64,000 nt of DNA from JAIQFF01 sp963788505 (GTDB lineage Bacteria > Acidobacteriota > Terriglobia > Terriglobales > Acidobacteriaceae): NCBI GenBank assembly GCA_963788505.1, contig CAWBGY010000006.1, positions 124,001 to 188,000 on the forward strand. Reading direction: 5' to 3'. Position 1 is the stretch's first letter. Each line of letters opens with the position of its first letter. The notes below the pieces were generated by a model. That model did not search any database and was not told the DNA's origin. It saw only the letters and a list, made by a program, of their open reading frames with translations. Positions 56,591 through 64,000 of this stretch are shown piece by piece. Position numbers and translations under genes: made by a program.

Positions 56591-56834
56591 GGATGATGCG
56601 GGCGACAACATCACAGTTATACGCCAGCTTACCGGCTTGCTGGGCCTTTCGCGGAGCGCGGCCTGCCCCAGAGGATCGGCTCCGGCTTCTGCGGCGCTTT
56701 TGGCACAGGCTGCGTCGCGGGATCCCCATAGCGGGGACGGCTGCAACTATCGCTGTAAGCAATTAGCCTTCGCGGAGCTAGACTATGCGTCCCCATCATC
56801 CCTGATCCTCGCAGGGCGCGGCGACGCGAGTCCA

Positions 56835-56920
56835 TTGACGTAAAATCGCCCGTTCACTGAAAAGCCCTTGCCGGGCCGGGTCAAACTTGTGCTAACGCCT
56901 GATAGCAACAGTTACCCTGG
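56835..56920 (+). repeat. family D repeat R0 (divergent copy)
   Basis: Begins TTGACGTAAAATCGCCCG and later has CAAACTTGTGCTAACGCCTG, then ATAGCAACAGTTACCCTGG. It matches R2 (60773) at both ends but differs in the middle. It lies in the 472-bp gap 56591-57062, which otherwise shows no gene. Confidence 0.65.
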
Positions 56921-57062
56921 GTAGCCTGTCATCCGGGAGCAATCGATTGCTTCGCAAAAGCCGACTTCCCGTTATTCAATCGGGACTCCCCTTTCGACAC
57001 CCCACCTCCGGCAAACTGAAGCACTACCCGATATTCGGAGCGCGCCGAGAGGCCGAATCCGT

Positions 57063-59073
57063 TTATGGTTGGGAAAGATCCAACAGCACTACATCCGAGC
57101 GCTCCTGCACTCGTTCGAGGACAACTTCACGACCGTCTGCGGAGATGTCGAAGTCGCGAATGTCGAACTCGGGAGCGAGATTGGTGAGCTGACGCTCGGC
57201 GCCGGTGTCGAGATCGATGAGCCAGAGATTCTTGTGTTGAATCTCTCCTCGCAGGAGCACGAGCTCCCGTCCTCCAGGCAAAACGACCAGGTGCCGAGCG
57301 CCGCGAGTGAGAGTCAGCGCGGGCAGGGGGTGCGCTGCCGCTTCGGCGGTGACGGCTTTAACCGAAAATGTGGTGCCGATGTCGGGTCCCGAGTAGACAA
57401 CGAAGCGGCCGTCGGGCGCCCACGCGGGATCGACCGAGTATTCCTGGACAAGAGAAACGGGAGACCCGCCGTCGATCGGCACGCGAAGCAGGTGCGGGAT
57501 GCCGTGATCGTTCGCGGCCGAGGTGATCGATCGGCCGTCGGGCGCCCAGGCTGGAGCGCCCTCGCAGGTCGAGAGAATCAGCCACAATCCGTGCGTTCGT
57601 GCCGTCAGACTGCATCACGTACAAAAGCGCTTTTCCCTGTTGCCGGACCGAGAATGCGACGTACTGTCCATCGGGGGAGATTGCCGGGCCGCCAAAAACT
57701 CGCACACCTTTGCCGCGCCACAACTCTGTGCTGGTTCCGTTGGCGAGCCTCCAGATGCTCTCGTCCGGGCCGGCCGCAGAAACATACAGAAGATAATCAG
57801 GACCGAGTCGTGGGGAGAATCCGGTGCTGGTGGTCAGCGGGATCCGGTCAGTCTCCGATAGCTGGGCAGGTGAATCAGTGATTCGCAAGCGCCAGAGTGT
57901 TCTATTCGGAGTTGCGCGTGTTACCACGAGGCGGCGACCATCGGCGCTGGCTGCCAGCGACGTGTACCGGTCGAGGCCAGAGGTCAGCCGGTGAGGAATG
58001 CGGCGCTCGACGTCCACACTATAAAGCGACGGCCCCGAACCATCGGGATCGCTGGCAAGGTACATCAGGGTGCGCCGATCCAATAAGACCGGATATGTCA
58101 CTTGCCCAACATGCGAGGTGATCCGTTCGGGGACTCCGCCGGCTGGAGCGATGCGCCAGATATCCAATTTATCGGGCAGGGAACCCTGGACGAAATAGAT
58201 AAATGCCGCGTCGGGCGCCCACAACGGAAAGTGACTGTGGAGCCCGGCAGGCGCAGTGAAGATGGCCTGACTCTGCGATCGCACGCCGCCGTTTGATACG
58301 AATAGCGGGTCTCCGGGGCCGGGGGTGTGGTAGACGAGCCGGGAGCCGTCGTGCGTCCAGTCGAACTCGGCCACGCCTTCAAGGTACGGCCTCGGCTCGC
58401 CGCCCAGTACGGGCACTGCCCAGATGCCGATGTTGCCGCCGCTTGAGCCGCCTGGTTTGCGAACCCAAAATGTGACAAGAGATCCGTCAGGCGAGAAGCC
58501 CAGGGTGCGGATCGATGGATTAGCGAGTTCCTGAACACTCCCGTGGGTCAGGTTGTGGAGTTCGCCCGAACCGATCTGCGTAACCCAGACGTCCGTCTGG
58601 CCGTCGCGGTCTGACAGAAACGCCACGAAATGGCCGTCGCGCGATATGGCAGCTGCCTGCTCCAATTCATCGGAGTCTGTGACCGTCTGAAATTGCGCGT
58701 TAGCTATTGGGTTTCGCCAGAAGAACTCCGTCCTCTGAAGCCAGAGGCTTGTGCCAATCGCGAGCGCAACTCCCACCGCTGCCAGCGGCAAGACCAAGGT
58801 CCATCTGGTACGAAAGGTCGATTTGTTGTTCCCGTTCTCCTGCCCTGCTTGAAGATTTCGGCTGCGCACCCACGCGTCCAGATCCGCCCGAGACGCGTAG
58901 ACCGAGCCCATCCTGTCATGCACGTGCCGGTGGACAGGCATCCCCTCCCGCTTCTCCCAGCGCTGGACCGTTGTCACGTCGCGTTTGAGGTAGGCCGCGA
59001 TCTCCTTCCACGAATCCAGCCGGTCTTCAAGCGGTCTCTCGGATGGCGGTATCCCAACGGATGGTTTGCCCAT
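57063..59073 (-). pseudogene. HTH plus WD40-like (PD40) protein with one frameshift
   Basis: Predicted one-component regulator or sensor, about 669 residues when repaired. From MGKPSVGIPPSERPLEDRL, an N-terminal helix-turn-helix (about 18-75) reads SWKEIAAYLKRDVTTVQRWEKREGMPVH, the excisionase/MerR-like type seen in many acidobacterial proteins, ending LDAWVRSR. One membrane helix follows (WTLVLPLAAVGVALAIGTSLWL) and then PD40/TolB-like blades (DGHFVAFLSDRDGQTDVWV, APDGRSITSAANDHG). The frame is lost near 57564: deleting one base gives LEGAPAWAPDG and continues to the stop at 57063. Similar intact proteins are typical of this phylum. Target genes unknown. Confidence 0.82.
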
Positions 59074-59276
59074 CGTGCGCTCCTGGCTGGTCCGCAGTCG
59101 TAATGAACCCGGGCCCCAAATTGTACCTCTGCCATTCGAAGGCGCGGCAAAAGACTGCATTCGACGGCAAGTCGCGGAACTGCTGCACTTACGGCGCCTT
59201 ACCGCTTGAAATCACCCTCCTTGGCGCCCGATGGTGTACCTGCGTCTCAAGCAGATTGCAAATTGGAGGTCCTTTT

Positions 59277-59876
59277 ATGAAAAGCAAAACCCTGACTGCG
59301 GCAGCACGCATGCTCTCTCTTCTTTTGCTGGTTTCAGGCACCTGCGCTTTGGCCCAGGGGCGCAGGCCAGTGCATTTCAGCGGCCTGATCAACGATTATT
59401 CACCCCTGAGTGCGACTGTCAAAGGCAGCCCATGGGAAATGCATGGCCAATGGTCAATGGACCTCCACCCAGGATGGAGAAGCGCCGACTTCTCAGCGGA
59501 CATGACGATGTCCGGCTATGGGAAGACTGAGGCAGGTGCTGTCGATCCGACGCAACCCCTGGCGAACCCTCACACCCACCACATCGGGCTGACGAATGCC
59601 AGTATCACCTGGGACATGACCGGTTGCCCCACATACCTCACCCCCGTCCCCACAATGGGTTTTCAATTGAACGGCACGGTCAGCCTGTTGACCGGGAACG
59701 GAAGCAATGCCCCCTTCGAGACGAATCCGCCTTCATCGACGCTGCAGGTCTGCGTTACCGGAGGGAACGACGTCCCATTCTCGGTCCCGGATTCGAACAT
59801 TACGCTGGTGTTCGCGGGCCCTGCGACTACACATTTCGGGCCGCAGGCCATCCATGGCGTCGTGCGTAAGCCGTAA
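59277..59876 (+). CDS. small secreted protein, unknown
   Basis: 199-residue exported protein. ATG at 59277 is preceded by a perfect GGAGGT seven bases upstream, which decides the start over the longer frame from 59043. Signal peptide MKSKTLTAAARMLSLLLLVSGTCALAQ; the mature part is beta-rich, with HFSGLINDYSPLSATVKGSPWEMHGQW and ADFSADMTMSGYG in separate blocks, a His cluster (NPHTHHIGLTN) and two Cys (DMTGCPTY, LQVCVTGG) that may form a disulfide. GPATTHFGPQAIHGVV is near the end. No family name is certain. It is divergent from the HTH-PD40 gene and is the first + strand gene of the repeat-separated series. Confidence 0.75.
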   Translation: MKSKTLTAAARMLSLLLLVSGTCALAQGRRPVHFSGLINDYSPLSATVKGSPWEMHGQWSMDLHPGWRSADFSADMTMSGYGKTEAGAVDPTQPLANPHTHHIGLTNASITWDMTGCPTYLTPVPTMGFQLNGTVSLLTGNGSNAPFETNPPSSTLQVCVTGGNDVPFSVPDSNITLVFAGPATTHFGPQAIHGVVRKP

Positions 59877-60155
59877 GCCGTCAGCCGGCTCGATCCAAAA
59901 AGATCGACAAGTCCGTCGAAGAACAGTCGGGATGATTGCGGCCACCCGGGGTGCAGGTTGCTGTAACATCGCGTCTCTGACAATGTCGGCAGTGTCGAGC
60001 ACCTGTTGAGCAGACCAACCGTGCACTCCGAAGAGCGCGCCATTTCGCTCTCGCGGAAGAATGGCTGTGCCAACCTAGGCTCGCTGATAATCAGTTTCAG
60101 GTCAGGAACCCCAGTCCCGACCCATGCACCTCTTCGGTCTGCAACTGCGATCATG

Positions 60156-60217
60156 GGCAACGCTCGGACTTTTCGTCGGGGGTGATTCCCGGAATTGTCC
60201 ATCGAAACGATGCTTAG
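60156..60217 (+). pseudogene. 3' remnant of a copy of the 58-residue membrane peptide gene
   Basis: GCAACGCTCGGACTTTTCGT and the bases after it match 61467-61523, the 3' part of the intact peptide gene, with one extra G that breaks the frame and a few substitutions, and the match continues through the following repeat (R1 versus R4) to 60288. This is a partial duplication. The rest of the 472-bp gap 59877-60348 holds no gene; it has several fragments that look like debris of the same region. Confidence 0.7.
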
Positions 60218-60228
60218 CGGTTCGTCGC

Positions 60229-60320
60229 TTGGCGAAATATCGCGATTCACTCATTGAAGCGGGATTTTGCCGAACAAACGGCGCAAGCTTGTGCTAACGC
60301 CTGCTTACAACAATTGACTG
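60229..60320 (+). repeat. family D repeat R1
   Basis: TTGGCGAAATATCGCGATTC, ACTCATTGAAGCGGGATTTT, GCCGAACAAACGGCGCAAGC, TTGTGCTAACGCC, then CTTACAACAATTGACTG. Full-length copy; its first 60 bases equal R4. It precedes the 138-residue membrane protein gene by 29 bp. Confidence 0.85.
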
Positions 60321-60348
60321 ACAAAACGAGCAGGCATACAACATTGCA

Positions 60349-60765
60349 ATGGCGGGAAGGAAAAATCGCTGGAGGGCGGAAGTGAGCATGTTTGACTACG
60401 ATCCCCCAAAGGCAAAGGAACCCGCCGACTACACAGGCCTCAAAATTGTAGCTGTATTGGCGCCGGTGTTTTTTCTCATTACTTTCCTTGCCAATGCAGA
60501 TATGGGACTGACGGCTTGCATCATCTTAGGAGTGATTATGCTTGCCATCAAAATCCGCTGGAATCTGAGGAAACACCTGTGGTTCTGGGCGATTATTGTT
60601 TTTGTTTTAGCGCTCCATATCCCCTTGGTTTTTGTGGTTCGATGGCCGCATGGAAATATCCCTACGATTGCTTATTCAATGCCAATCGGAATTGCAGATT
60701 TTTTGATCACCTTGGGAGCTATTGGGCTCGCTGAACGGTTCTTCTCAAAAGGGTCTTCTTCATAA
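60349..60765 (+). CDS. four-helix membrane protein, unknown
   Basis: 138-residue protein; ATG at 60349 or 60388 (MFDYDPPKAKEPADY), the latter giving the more natural N-terminus. Hydrophobic segments are LKIVAVLAPVFFLITFLA, LTACIILGVIMLAIKI, LWFWAIIVFVLALHIPLVFVV and SMPIGIADFLITLGAIGLA, so four helices with short loops and a polar start. Base composition is less GC-rich than the core genes to the left. Repeat R2 begins eight bases after its stop. No family recognised; it looks like one unit of the repeat-separated series. Confidence 0.72.
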   Translation: MAGRKNRWRAEVSMFDYDPPKAKEPADYTGLKIVAVLAPVFFLITFLANADMGLTACIILGVIMLAIKIRWNLRKHLWFWAIIVFVLALHIPLVFVVRWPHGNIPTIAYSMPIGIADFLITLGAIGLAERFFSKGSSS

Positions 60766-60772
60766 AAGTCAG

Positions 60773-60860
60773 TTGGCGTAAAACCGCGATTTCACTCATT
60801 GACCCGGATTTTGCCGAACGGCGCAAGCTTGTGCTAACGCACGATTGCGACAGTTACGCG
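60773..60860 (+). repeat. family D repeat R2
   Basis: TTGGCGTAAAACCGCGATTT, CACTCATTGACCCGGATTTT, GCCGAACGGCGCAAGCTTGT, GCTAACGC, then ACGATTGCGACAGTTACGCG. The part 60772-60819 can fold with GTT at one end and AAC at the other (GTT-GGC-AAAA pairing TTTT-GCC-GAAC with bulges). CAAGCTTG is a perfect 8-base palindrome inside. Confidence 0.85.
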
Positions 60861-60919
60861 TCGGGCTAAGATACTTCGTGTACGATTCAGGCTCAAAGAC
60901 CGGGGGAGACTGAAGCAAA

Positions 60920-61291
60920 ATGGCCGCAGGGCTGATGGTTTCGTTCGTCATCATCCAAATGGCACTAGGGTCGTTCTTTCTCCTCTGGCTCTGGATTGTG
61001 CGGGTACGAGCTACGAAACGCGGTTCGTCGGACAGTCGAGAGCAACTTCTCTGGTTTGCAGTCACCTCCTTCACGCTGGCGGTCGCTTTTGACTTCTACT
61101 TCATGCTTGCTCACCCCAGCTTCGCGCCACTCCCGAAGTTTCCCGTATTTGCGAGTTTCGGGTTAGCTTGCGTGGGAATTCTGCTGGCACTCCTCGGCAA
61201 AGGACGGGGCAGAATTGTGACCGTCGTCGCTTGCTGTGGGCTGGCCCCTATCGTGGCTGCCATTTATCCTTCCATAGCGCTAACGTTGTAA
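60920..61291 (+). CDS. membrane protein (123 aa), unknown
   Basis: Protein with helices MVSFVIIQMALGSFFLLWLWIV, LLWFAVTSFTLAVAFDFYFMLA, VFASFGLACVGILLALLG and IVTVVACCGLAPIVAAIYPSIAL, i.e. four predicted membrane segments, with a basic polar loop (RVRATKRGSSDSREQ) between the first two. GGGGGAG lies 12 bases before the ATG. Repeat R3 begins 12 bases after the stop codon. No family recognised. Confidence 0.7.
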   Translation: MAAGLMVSFVIIQMALGSFFLLWLWIVRVRATKRGSSDSREQLLWFAVTSFTLAVAFDFYFMLAHPSFAPLPKFPVFASFGLACVGILLALLGKGRGRIVTVVACCGLAPIVAAIYPSIALTL

Positions 61292-61302
61292 CCTGGGCTT
61301 AG

Positions 61303-61339
61303 TTGGCGAAACATCGCGGTTTCACTCATTGAGGATTTG
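61303..61339 (+). repeat. family D repeat R3 (left half only)
   Basis: TTGGCGAAACATCGCGGTTT then CACTCATTGAGGATTTG. Only the first 37 or so bases of the family are present; the GCCGAAC...GCTAACGC half is missing, and the next gene's ATG follows eight bases later. Confidence 0.8.
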
Positions 61340-61346
61340 ACCATTC

Positions 61347-61523
61347 ATGCAAGCGGTGACTAAAAACATCCTCAAATTTACTGCGACGGGGCTTGTGGCC
61401 GGAGTGGCTCTGGGCTGTCTGTTGTCCCTCGGCTCGGGAAACTACTTCGTCACGCTTGGTGTGGCAACGCTCGGACTTTTCGTCGGGGTGATTCTCGGAA
61501 TTGTCCACCGGAACGATCCCTAG
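61347..61523 (+). CDS. 58-residue double-helix membrane peptide
   Basis: Starts MQAVTKNILKFTATGLVAGVA, continues LGCLLSLGSGNYFVTLGVAT and LGLFVGVILGIVHRNDP. Two hydrophobic glycine-rich segments with a basic N-terminus, so a small inner-membrane protein. A damaged copy of its second half occurs at 60156-60217, showing that this unit (gene end plus repeat) has been duplicated locally. Repeat R4 begins 12 bases after the stop. No family recognised. Confidence 0.62.
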   Translation: MQAVTKNILKFTATGLVAGVALGCLLSLGSGNYFVTLGVATLGLFVGVILGIVHRNDP

Positions 61524-61534
61524 CGGTTCGTCGG

Positions 61535-61586
61535 TTGGCGAAATATCGCGATTCACTCATTGACCCGGGATTTTGGCGAACAAACG
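61535..61586 (+). repeat. family D repeat R4
   Basis: TTGGCGAAATATCGCGATTC, ACTCATTGACCCGGGATTTT, then GGCGAACAAACGG, where a family C element begins (61587) and the rest of the repeat is missing. The junction suggests that the family C element entered or replaced the right half. Confidence 0.82.
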
Positions 61587-61736
61587 GCCGGGTGCCCCAT
61601 CCTTGCGTTTTTTGCAAGGGTGGGATTCCACAGACGTCATTCCCTTGGGCCCTTGTTCCGCTCGTATCCGTTGCCTACGTGATTAGGGCGAGACCCACCC
61701 TTCGCACAGAACGCGAAAGGATGGGGCACCCTCAGC
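61587..61736. repeat. family C palindromic element, copy 3
   Basis: 150-bp element: GCCGGGTGCCCCATCCTTGC, a T-rich loop and CAAGGGTGGGATTCCACAGA on the left; ACCCACCCTTCGCACAGAAC then GCGAAAGGATGGGGCACCCT on the right. Almost identical to copy 5 at 63846-64000 over its full length. The following 98 bases to 61834 contain no gene. Confidence 0.85.
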
Positions 61737-61834
61737 CGTCTCTAACACTTGAGCATGGGCCACCCGCCAACCCTTACAAAATCCCTATAGGAATGATAAC
61801 GACGAGGCCACCCATGATAAGTGCGCCGAAGATT

Positions 61835-62029
61835 AGCCGGGTGCCCCACACATTCGCGCACTTTGCGAATGTGTGGGTGCAGACGCCAAGTTCACTCCTG
61901 GCTTGAAGTAGGATTTTCATCACCAATGCCAAGTGTATCGGCCTGCGGAGAGTAATCGTAAACTCGACGTATTCCGGTGGCGACCAAACCCACACATCGC
62001 AAAGTACGCGATGTGTGGGGCACCCGGCT
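61835..62029. repeat. family C palindromic element, copy 4
   Basis: 195-bp element with AGCCGGGTGCCCC at the left and GGGGCACCCGGCT at the right. Each end has its own hairpin: CACACATTCGC/GCGAATGTGTG on the left, CACACATCGC/GCGATGTGTG on the right. It truncates the IS110 transposase reading frame exactly at its right boundary. Confidence 0.85.
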
Positions 62030-62466
62030 CGCGCCCGGATCACGGTCAGATCGGCTTGCGCCTTCGCGCTGCGATGTTTCACCGGACACAGCAACTGCGG
62101 ATCGATCCGGGCCAGCCTCGCCAGTGTTTGCGCATCCAGCCGATCATCTTTCTTTCGGCTCTCTCCAATCAACCGCACCCTGCGGGCATGCGCCACGATC
62201 ACTTCATGCCCCCACTCGCTCAGCGCCCGGCTTACCCAGGGCGAGTGCATGCCCGTTTCCAGGGCGATGCGGCAGCCTGGCATGCCTCCGAACACTTCCT
62301 TCATCGCCTTCGGAGTCGTGCCCAGCTTCTGCTCCAGCACTATCGTGCCGGCTTCATCCAGCACGCAATACCAGCTCGTGCGATCGCCCAGGTCCAGACC
62401 GATCGTCAGCTGCGGTTGAGAAACATTCCTGCTCTGCTGCACTGCTACGGTGCTAATCTTCTTCAT
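62030..62466 (-). mobile_element. IS110-family transposase, N-terminal fragment
   Basis: DEDD-type transposase, residues 1 to about 145 of an expected 340 or more. ATG at 62466 begins MKKISTVAVQQSRNVSQPQ. The RuvC-like domain is complete: Asp in TIGLDLGDRTSWYCVLDEAG, Glu in RIALETGMHSPW, and Asp/Asp in ESRKKDDRLDAQTLARLAR. The frame then meets the family C element at 62029 and the Transposase_20 C-terminal domain with its Ser is absent. Not functional. The 5' flank 62467-62560 has GGTCTCC ... GGAGACCGG as an inverted pair. Confidence 0.85.
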
Positions 62467-62611
62467 TGCCGGTCTCCTTTTTATCTGTGCTTCGAGCACG
62501 TCGATAACTTGGGAGCGTACAGCATCCCGTCCGGAGACCGGCCTTCTCATCCCATCTGTTAACAACAGTTGTCCCTGGAACACGGTCCGGCTTTGGCGTA
62601 AATTGTGTGAC

Positions 62612-63736
62612 GTGAATGTCACGAACATCGCGTGGGCAGTCATATTTGCGGCTCTTACGGCTCACGGCCAGGCCCTCGAGACTGACCGATCTGGCGCATA
62701 CTCCCACGATTCTCTCCCTGCTACAAGCGCGACAACTTCAAGCCTGGTAGCGCCAAACGACTTTGTACGACTTTCGCGCTCTGGTTGTTACGGAGAATGT
62801 CCCGCATACGACGTCAGAGTATTTGAGAACGGCGATGTGATTTGGAAGGGGATGTTTTTCGTCAAGGTGCGCGGAGAGAAGCACTCGAAAATTACCCCCG
62901 AAGCCGCGCACTCTCTGTTGAGAAAATTCGAGGCTCCTGAGTTCTGGGCATTGAACGATCACTACAGTAGCGGTGTCACAGACAGCGCAACCACCACGAT
63001 CGAAGTGCACATTGGTGGTAAAGCCAAGCACGTTTCCAACTACGCCAAGTCTGCTCCCCAGTTAGAAGAGTCTCTAGAGTACGCGGTAGACCTAGCAGCT
63101 GACACCCATAGATGGAGACATGGAAACCCACGAACAGAACCGCTCAGCAATATTTTCGTAGACTCGGTGATGCCCAAGCCGGGTGTGACTCCGCTGATGA
63201 AGGCAGCGGCAGGTGGCGATGACGGCGCCGTCAAAGAAATCCTGCTGGCGCACCCCAAAATCGATGCCACAGACGCTAGCGGGTGGACAGCCTTAATGTA
63301 TGCCGAAATCAGTAGCAACGACTCTGACCCTGTTCAGCTCTTGCTTAAAGCTGGTGCGAATCCCAACCATGTCTCGTTTCATGGCGATACGCCGCTGATG
63401 GCTTCGGCGATGTCGGAGATTTTTGACGAAGACCTAGCCAAAGCTGGTGCGGACACGAATGCCCGGAACGCCGAGGGGACGACTGCGCTGATGATTCTTG
63501 CTGCAAAAGGAGACGGTGACGAGGTGCGGGACGCGTTGGACGCAGGAGCCAAAGCAAGTTTGCAGGACAGCAACGGGAGAACGGCTCTGGACTATCTTCG
63601 CCTCGCAAATTGCGGCAAAAATCCCTTACATGAATGGGGAGGCTCAACCGATGGAGGTTGCGACCAATTGGATGAGGATGATATTCGCCAGGTCACGGAT
63701 CTTTTGAAGGGAGCGACCAGGCGAAGAAAGCACTGA
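62612..63736 (+). CDS. exported DUF6438-like plus ankyrin-repeat protein
   Basis: 374-residue protein with start GTG at 62612, since the frame then opens with a signal-like VNVTNIAWAVIFAALTAHGQA; the longer frame from 62450 reads through IS110 flank sequence. A DUF6438-like domain spans about 35-160 with VRLSRSGCYGECPAYDVRVFE, GDVIWKG and ITPEAAHSLLRKFE. About four ankyrin repeats follow (GVTPLMKAAAGGDDGAVKEI, GWTALMYAEISSND, GDTPLMASAMSEIFDE, EGTTALMILAAKGDGDEV). No catalytic motif; a protein-binding periplasmic protein is likely. Repeat R5 follows 27 bases after the stop. Confidence 0.78.
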   Translation: MNVTNIAWAVIFAALTAHGQALETDRSGAYSHDSLPATSATTSSLVAPNDFVRLSRSGCYGECPAYDVRVFENGDVIWKGMFFVKVRGEKHSKITPEAAHSLLRKFEAPEFWALNDHYSSGVTDSATTTIEVHIGGKAKHVSNYAKSAPQLEESLEYAVDLAADTHRWRHGNPRTEPLSNIFVDSVMPKPGVTPLMKAAAGGDDGAVKEILLAHPKIDATDASGWTALMYAEISSNDSDPVQLLLKAGANPNHVSFHGDTPLMASAMSEIFDEDLAKAGADTNARNAEGTTALMILAAKGDGDEVRDALDAGAKASLQDSNGRTALDYLRLANCGKNPLHEWGGSTDGGCDQLDEDDIRQVTDLLKGATRRRKH

Positions 63737-63763
63737 GGTTTTCAAGAATGCCATTTTCGGCAA

Positions 63764-63803
63764 TTGGCGATAAATCGCGATTACACTCATTGACCGACTC
63801 GGT
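63764..63803 (+). repeat. family D repeat R5 (left half only)
   Basis: TTGGCGATAAATCGCGATTA then CACTCATTGACCGACTCGG. Matches R4 over about 35 bases; the right half is replaced by unrelated sequence leading into the last family C element. Confidence 0.78.
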
Positions 63804-63845
63804 AACGTTCCTGCTGGCGTGGGAAATCAGCAACGCGGGCTGCCC

Positions 63846-64000
63846 AGCCGGGTGCCCCATCCTTGCGTTTTTTGCAAGGGTGGGATTCCACAGACGTCCT
63901 TCCCTTGGGCCTTTGTTCCGCTCGTACCCGTTTGCTTACGTGATTAGGGCGAGACCCACCCTTTCGCACAGAACGCGAAAAGGATGGGGCACCCTCAGGC
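63846..64000. repeat. family C palindromic element, copy 5
   Basis: AGCCGGGTGCCCCATCCTTG at the left; GAAAAGGATGGGGCACCCTC at the right, reaching the window edge. It is a near-perfect direct repeat of copy 3, with a few single-base differences including one T added in TCGTACCCGTTTGCTTACG. The two copies bracket 61.6-63.8 kb (IS110 fragment plus ankyrin gene). Confidence 0.85.

Noticed and set aside
60772..60819. Family D repeat as a true integron attC site
   Set aside because: The ends read GTT...AAC rather than AAC...GTT, and the consensus RYYYAAC/GTTRRRY pair is missing; the minus strand GCGTTAGC is suggestive of the attC right core, but I found no matching left core. Kept as an analogy only.

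Overview
The window looks like a chromosomal segment of a soil-type member of the phylum Acidobacteriota (class Terriglobia is my best guess). This rests on gene families and habits: an Oar-like TonB-dependent receptor with an N-terminal carboxypeptidase-regulatory domain, a GWxTD-domain protein, a very long TPR/FG-GAP/ASPIC (CRTAC1-type) secreted protein, four PilZ-domain proteins, a secreted fasciclin protein, sedolisin and acid-phosphatase proteins ending in the same GTPxGxY-type C-terminal cassette, and dense families of palindromic intergenic repeats. No rRNA gene or marker is present to fix the genus.

Layout. 1-4.1 kb: leftward run ppiD-like / malQ / hisS (hisS cut by the window edge). 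4.4-13.8 kb: secreted GH2 exo-glucosaminidase-like enzyme, APC permease, giant CRTAC1-type protein, amidase. 13.9-20.8 kb: signalling and small genes (three PilZ proteins, rhodanese, GAF, epoxide hydrolase, HbpS/GlcG-like protein, and a previously uncalled 58-residue peptide with a lasso-leader-like YxxPxF motif). 20.9-27.5 kb: TlpA-like thioredoxin, CocE-type hydrolase, then a sugar cluster (frameshifted GH27 alpha-galactosidase, zinc dehydrogenase, FucP permease). 27.6-31.6 kb: a small AT-richer island bracketed by an intact tRNA-Lys(CTT) gene and a 47-bp copy of that tRNA's 3' half; it carries a PAP2 phosphatase, a secreted acid-phosphatase-like protein and two small genes. 31.8-41.7 kb: PilZ, TPR, TonB-dependent receptor, a second regulatory-domain surface protein, GWxTD protein. 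42.3-51 kb: periplasmic adaptor plus ABC ATPase without a permease, iron-permease-like protein, DUF1624 membrane protein, fasciclin protein, penicillin-binding transpeptidase, HIT hydrolase, Arg/Gly-rich receiver-like protein. 51.1-54.6 kb: a threonine-dehydratase-like gene and a sedolisin (S53) gene, both riddled with single-base frameshifts. 54.9-64 kb: tRNA-Val(CAC) with an integrase 3' remnant next to it, followed by an accessory region.

The most unusual part is 56.8-63.8 kb. Here unrelated, mostly membrane or secreted genes, all on the + strand, are each followed by the same repeat, which starts at a sharp TTGGCG boundary 8-28 bp after the stop codon. This resembles a gene-cassette array, but there is no integron integrase in the window and I cannot find a canonical attC site pair, so the mechanism is open. 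The same stretch holds an IS110 transposase 5' fragment and three copies of a 150-195 bp palindromic element.

At least five families of dispersed hairpin repeats (called A to E here) fill the intergenic spaces. In families A and C the stem sequence changes from copy to copy while staying self-complementary. Many single-base frameshifts (24.4, 51.9-54.2, 57.6 kb) occur in otherwise well-preserved genes; real decay and sequence error cannot be told apart from this window alone.
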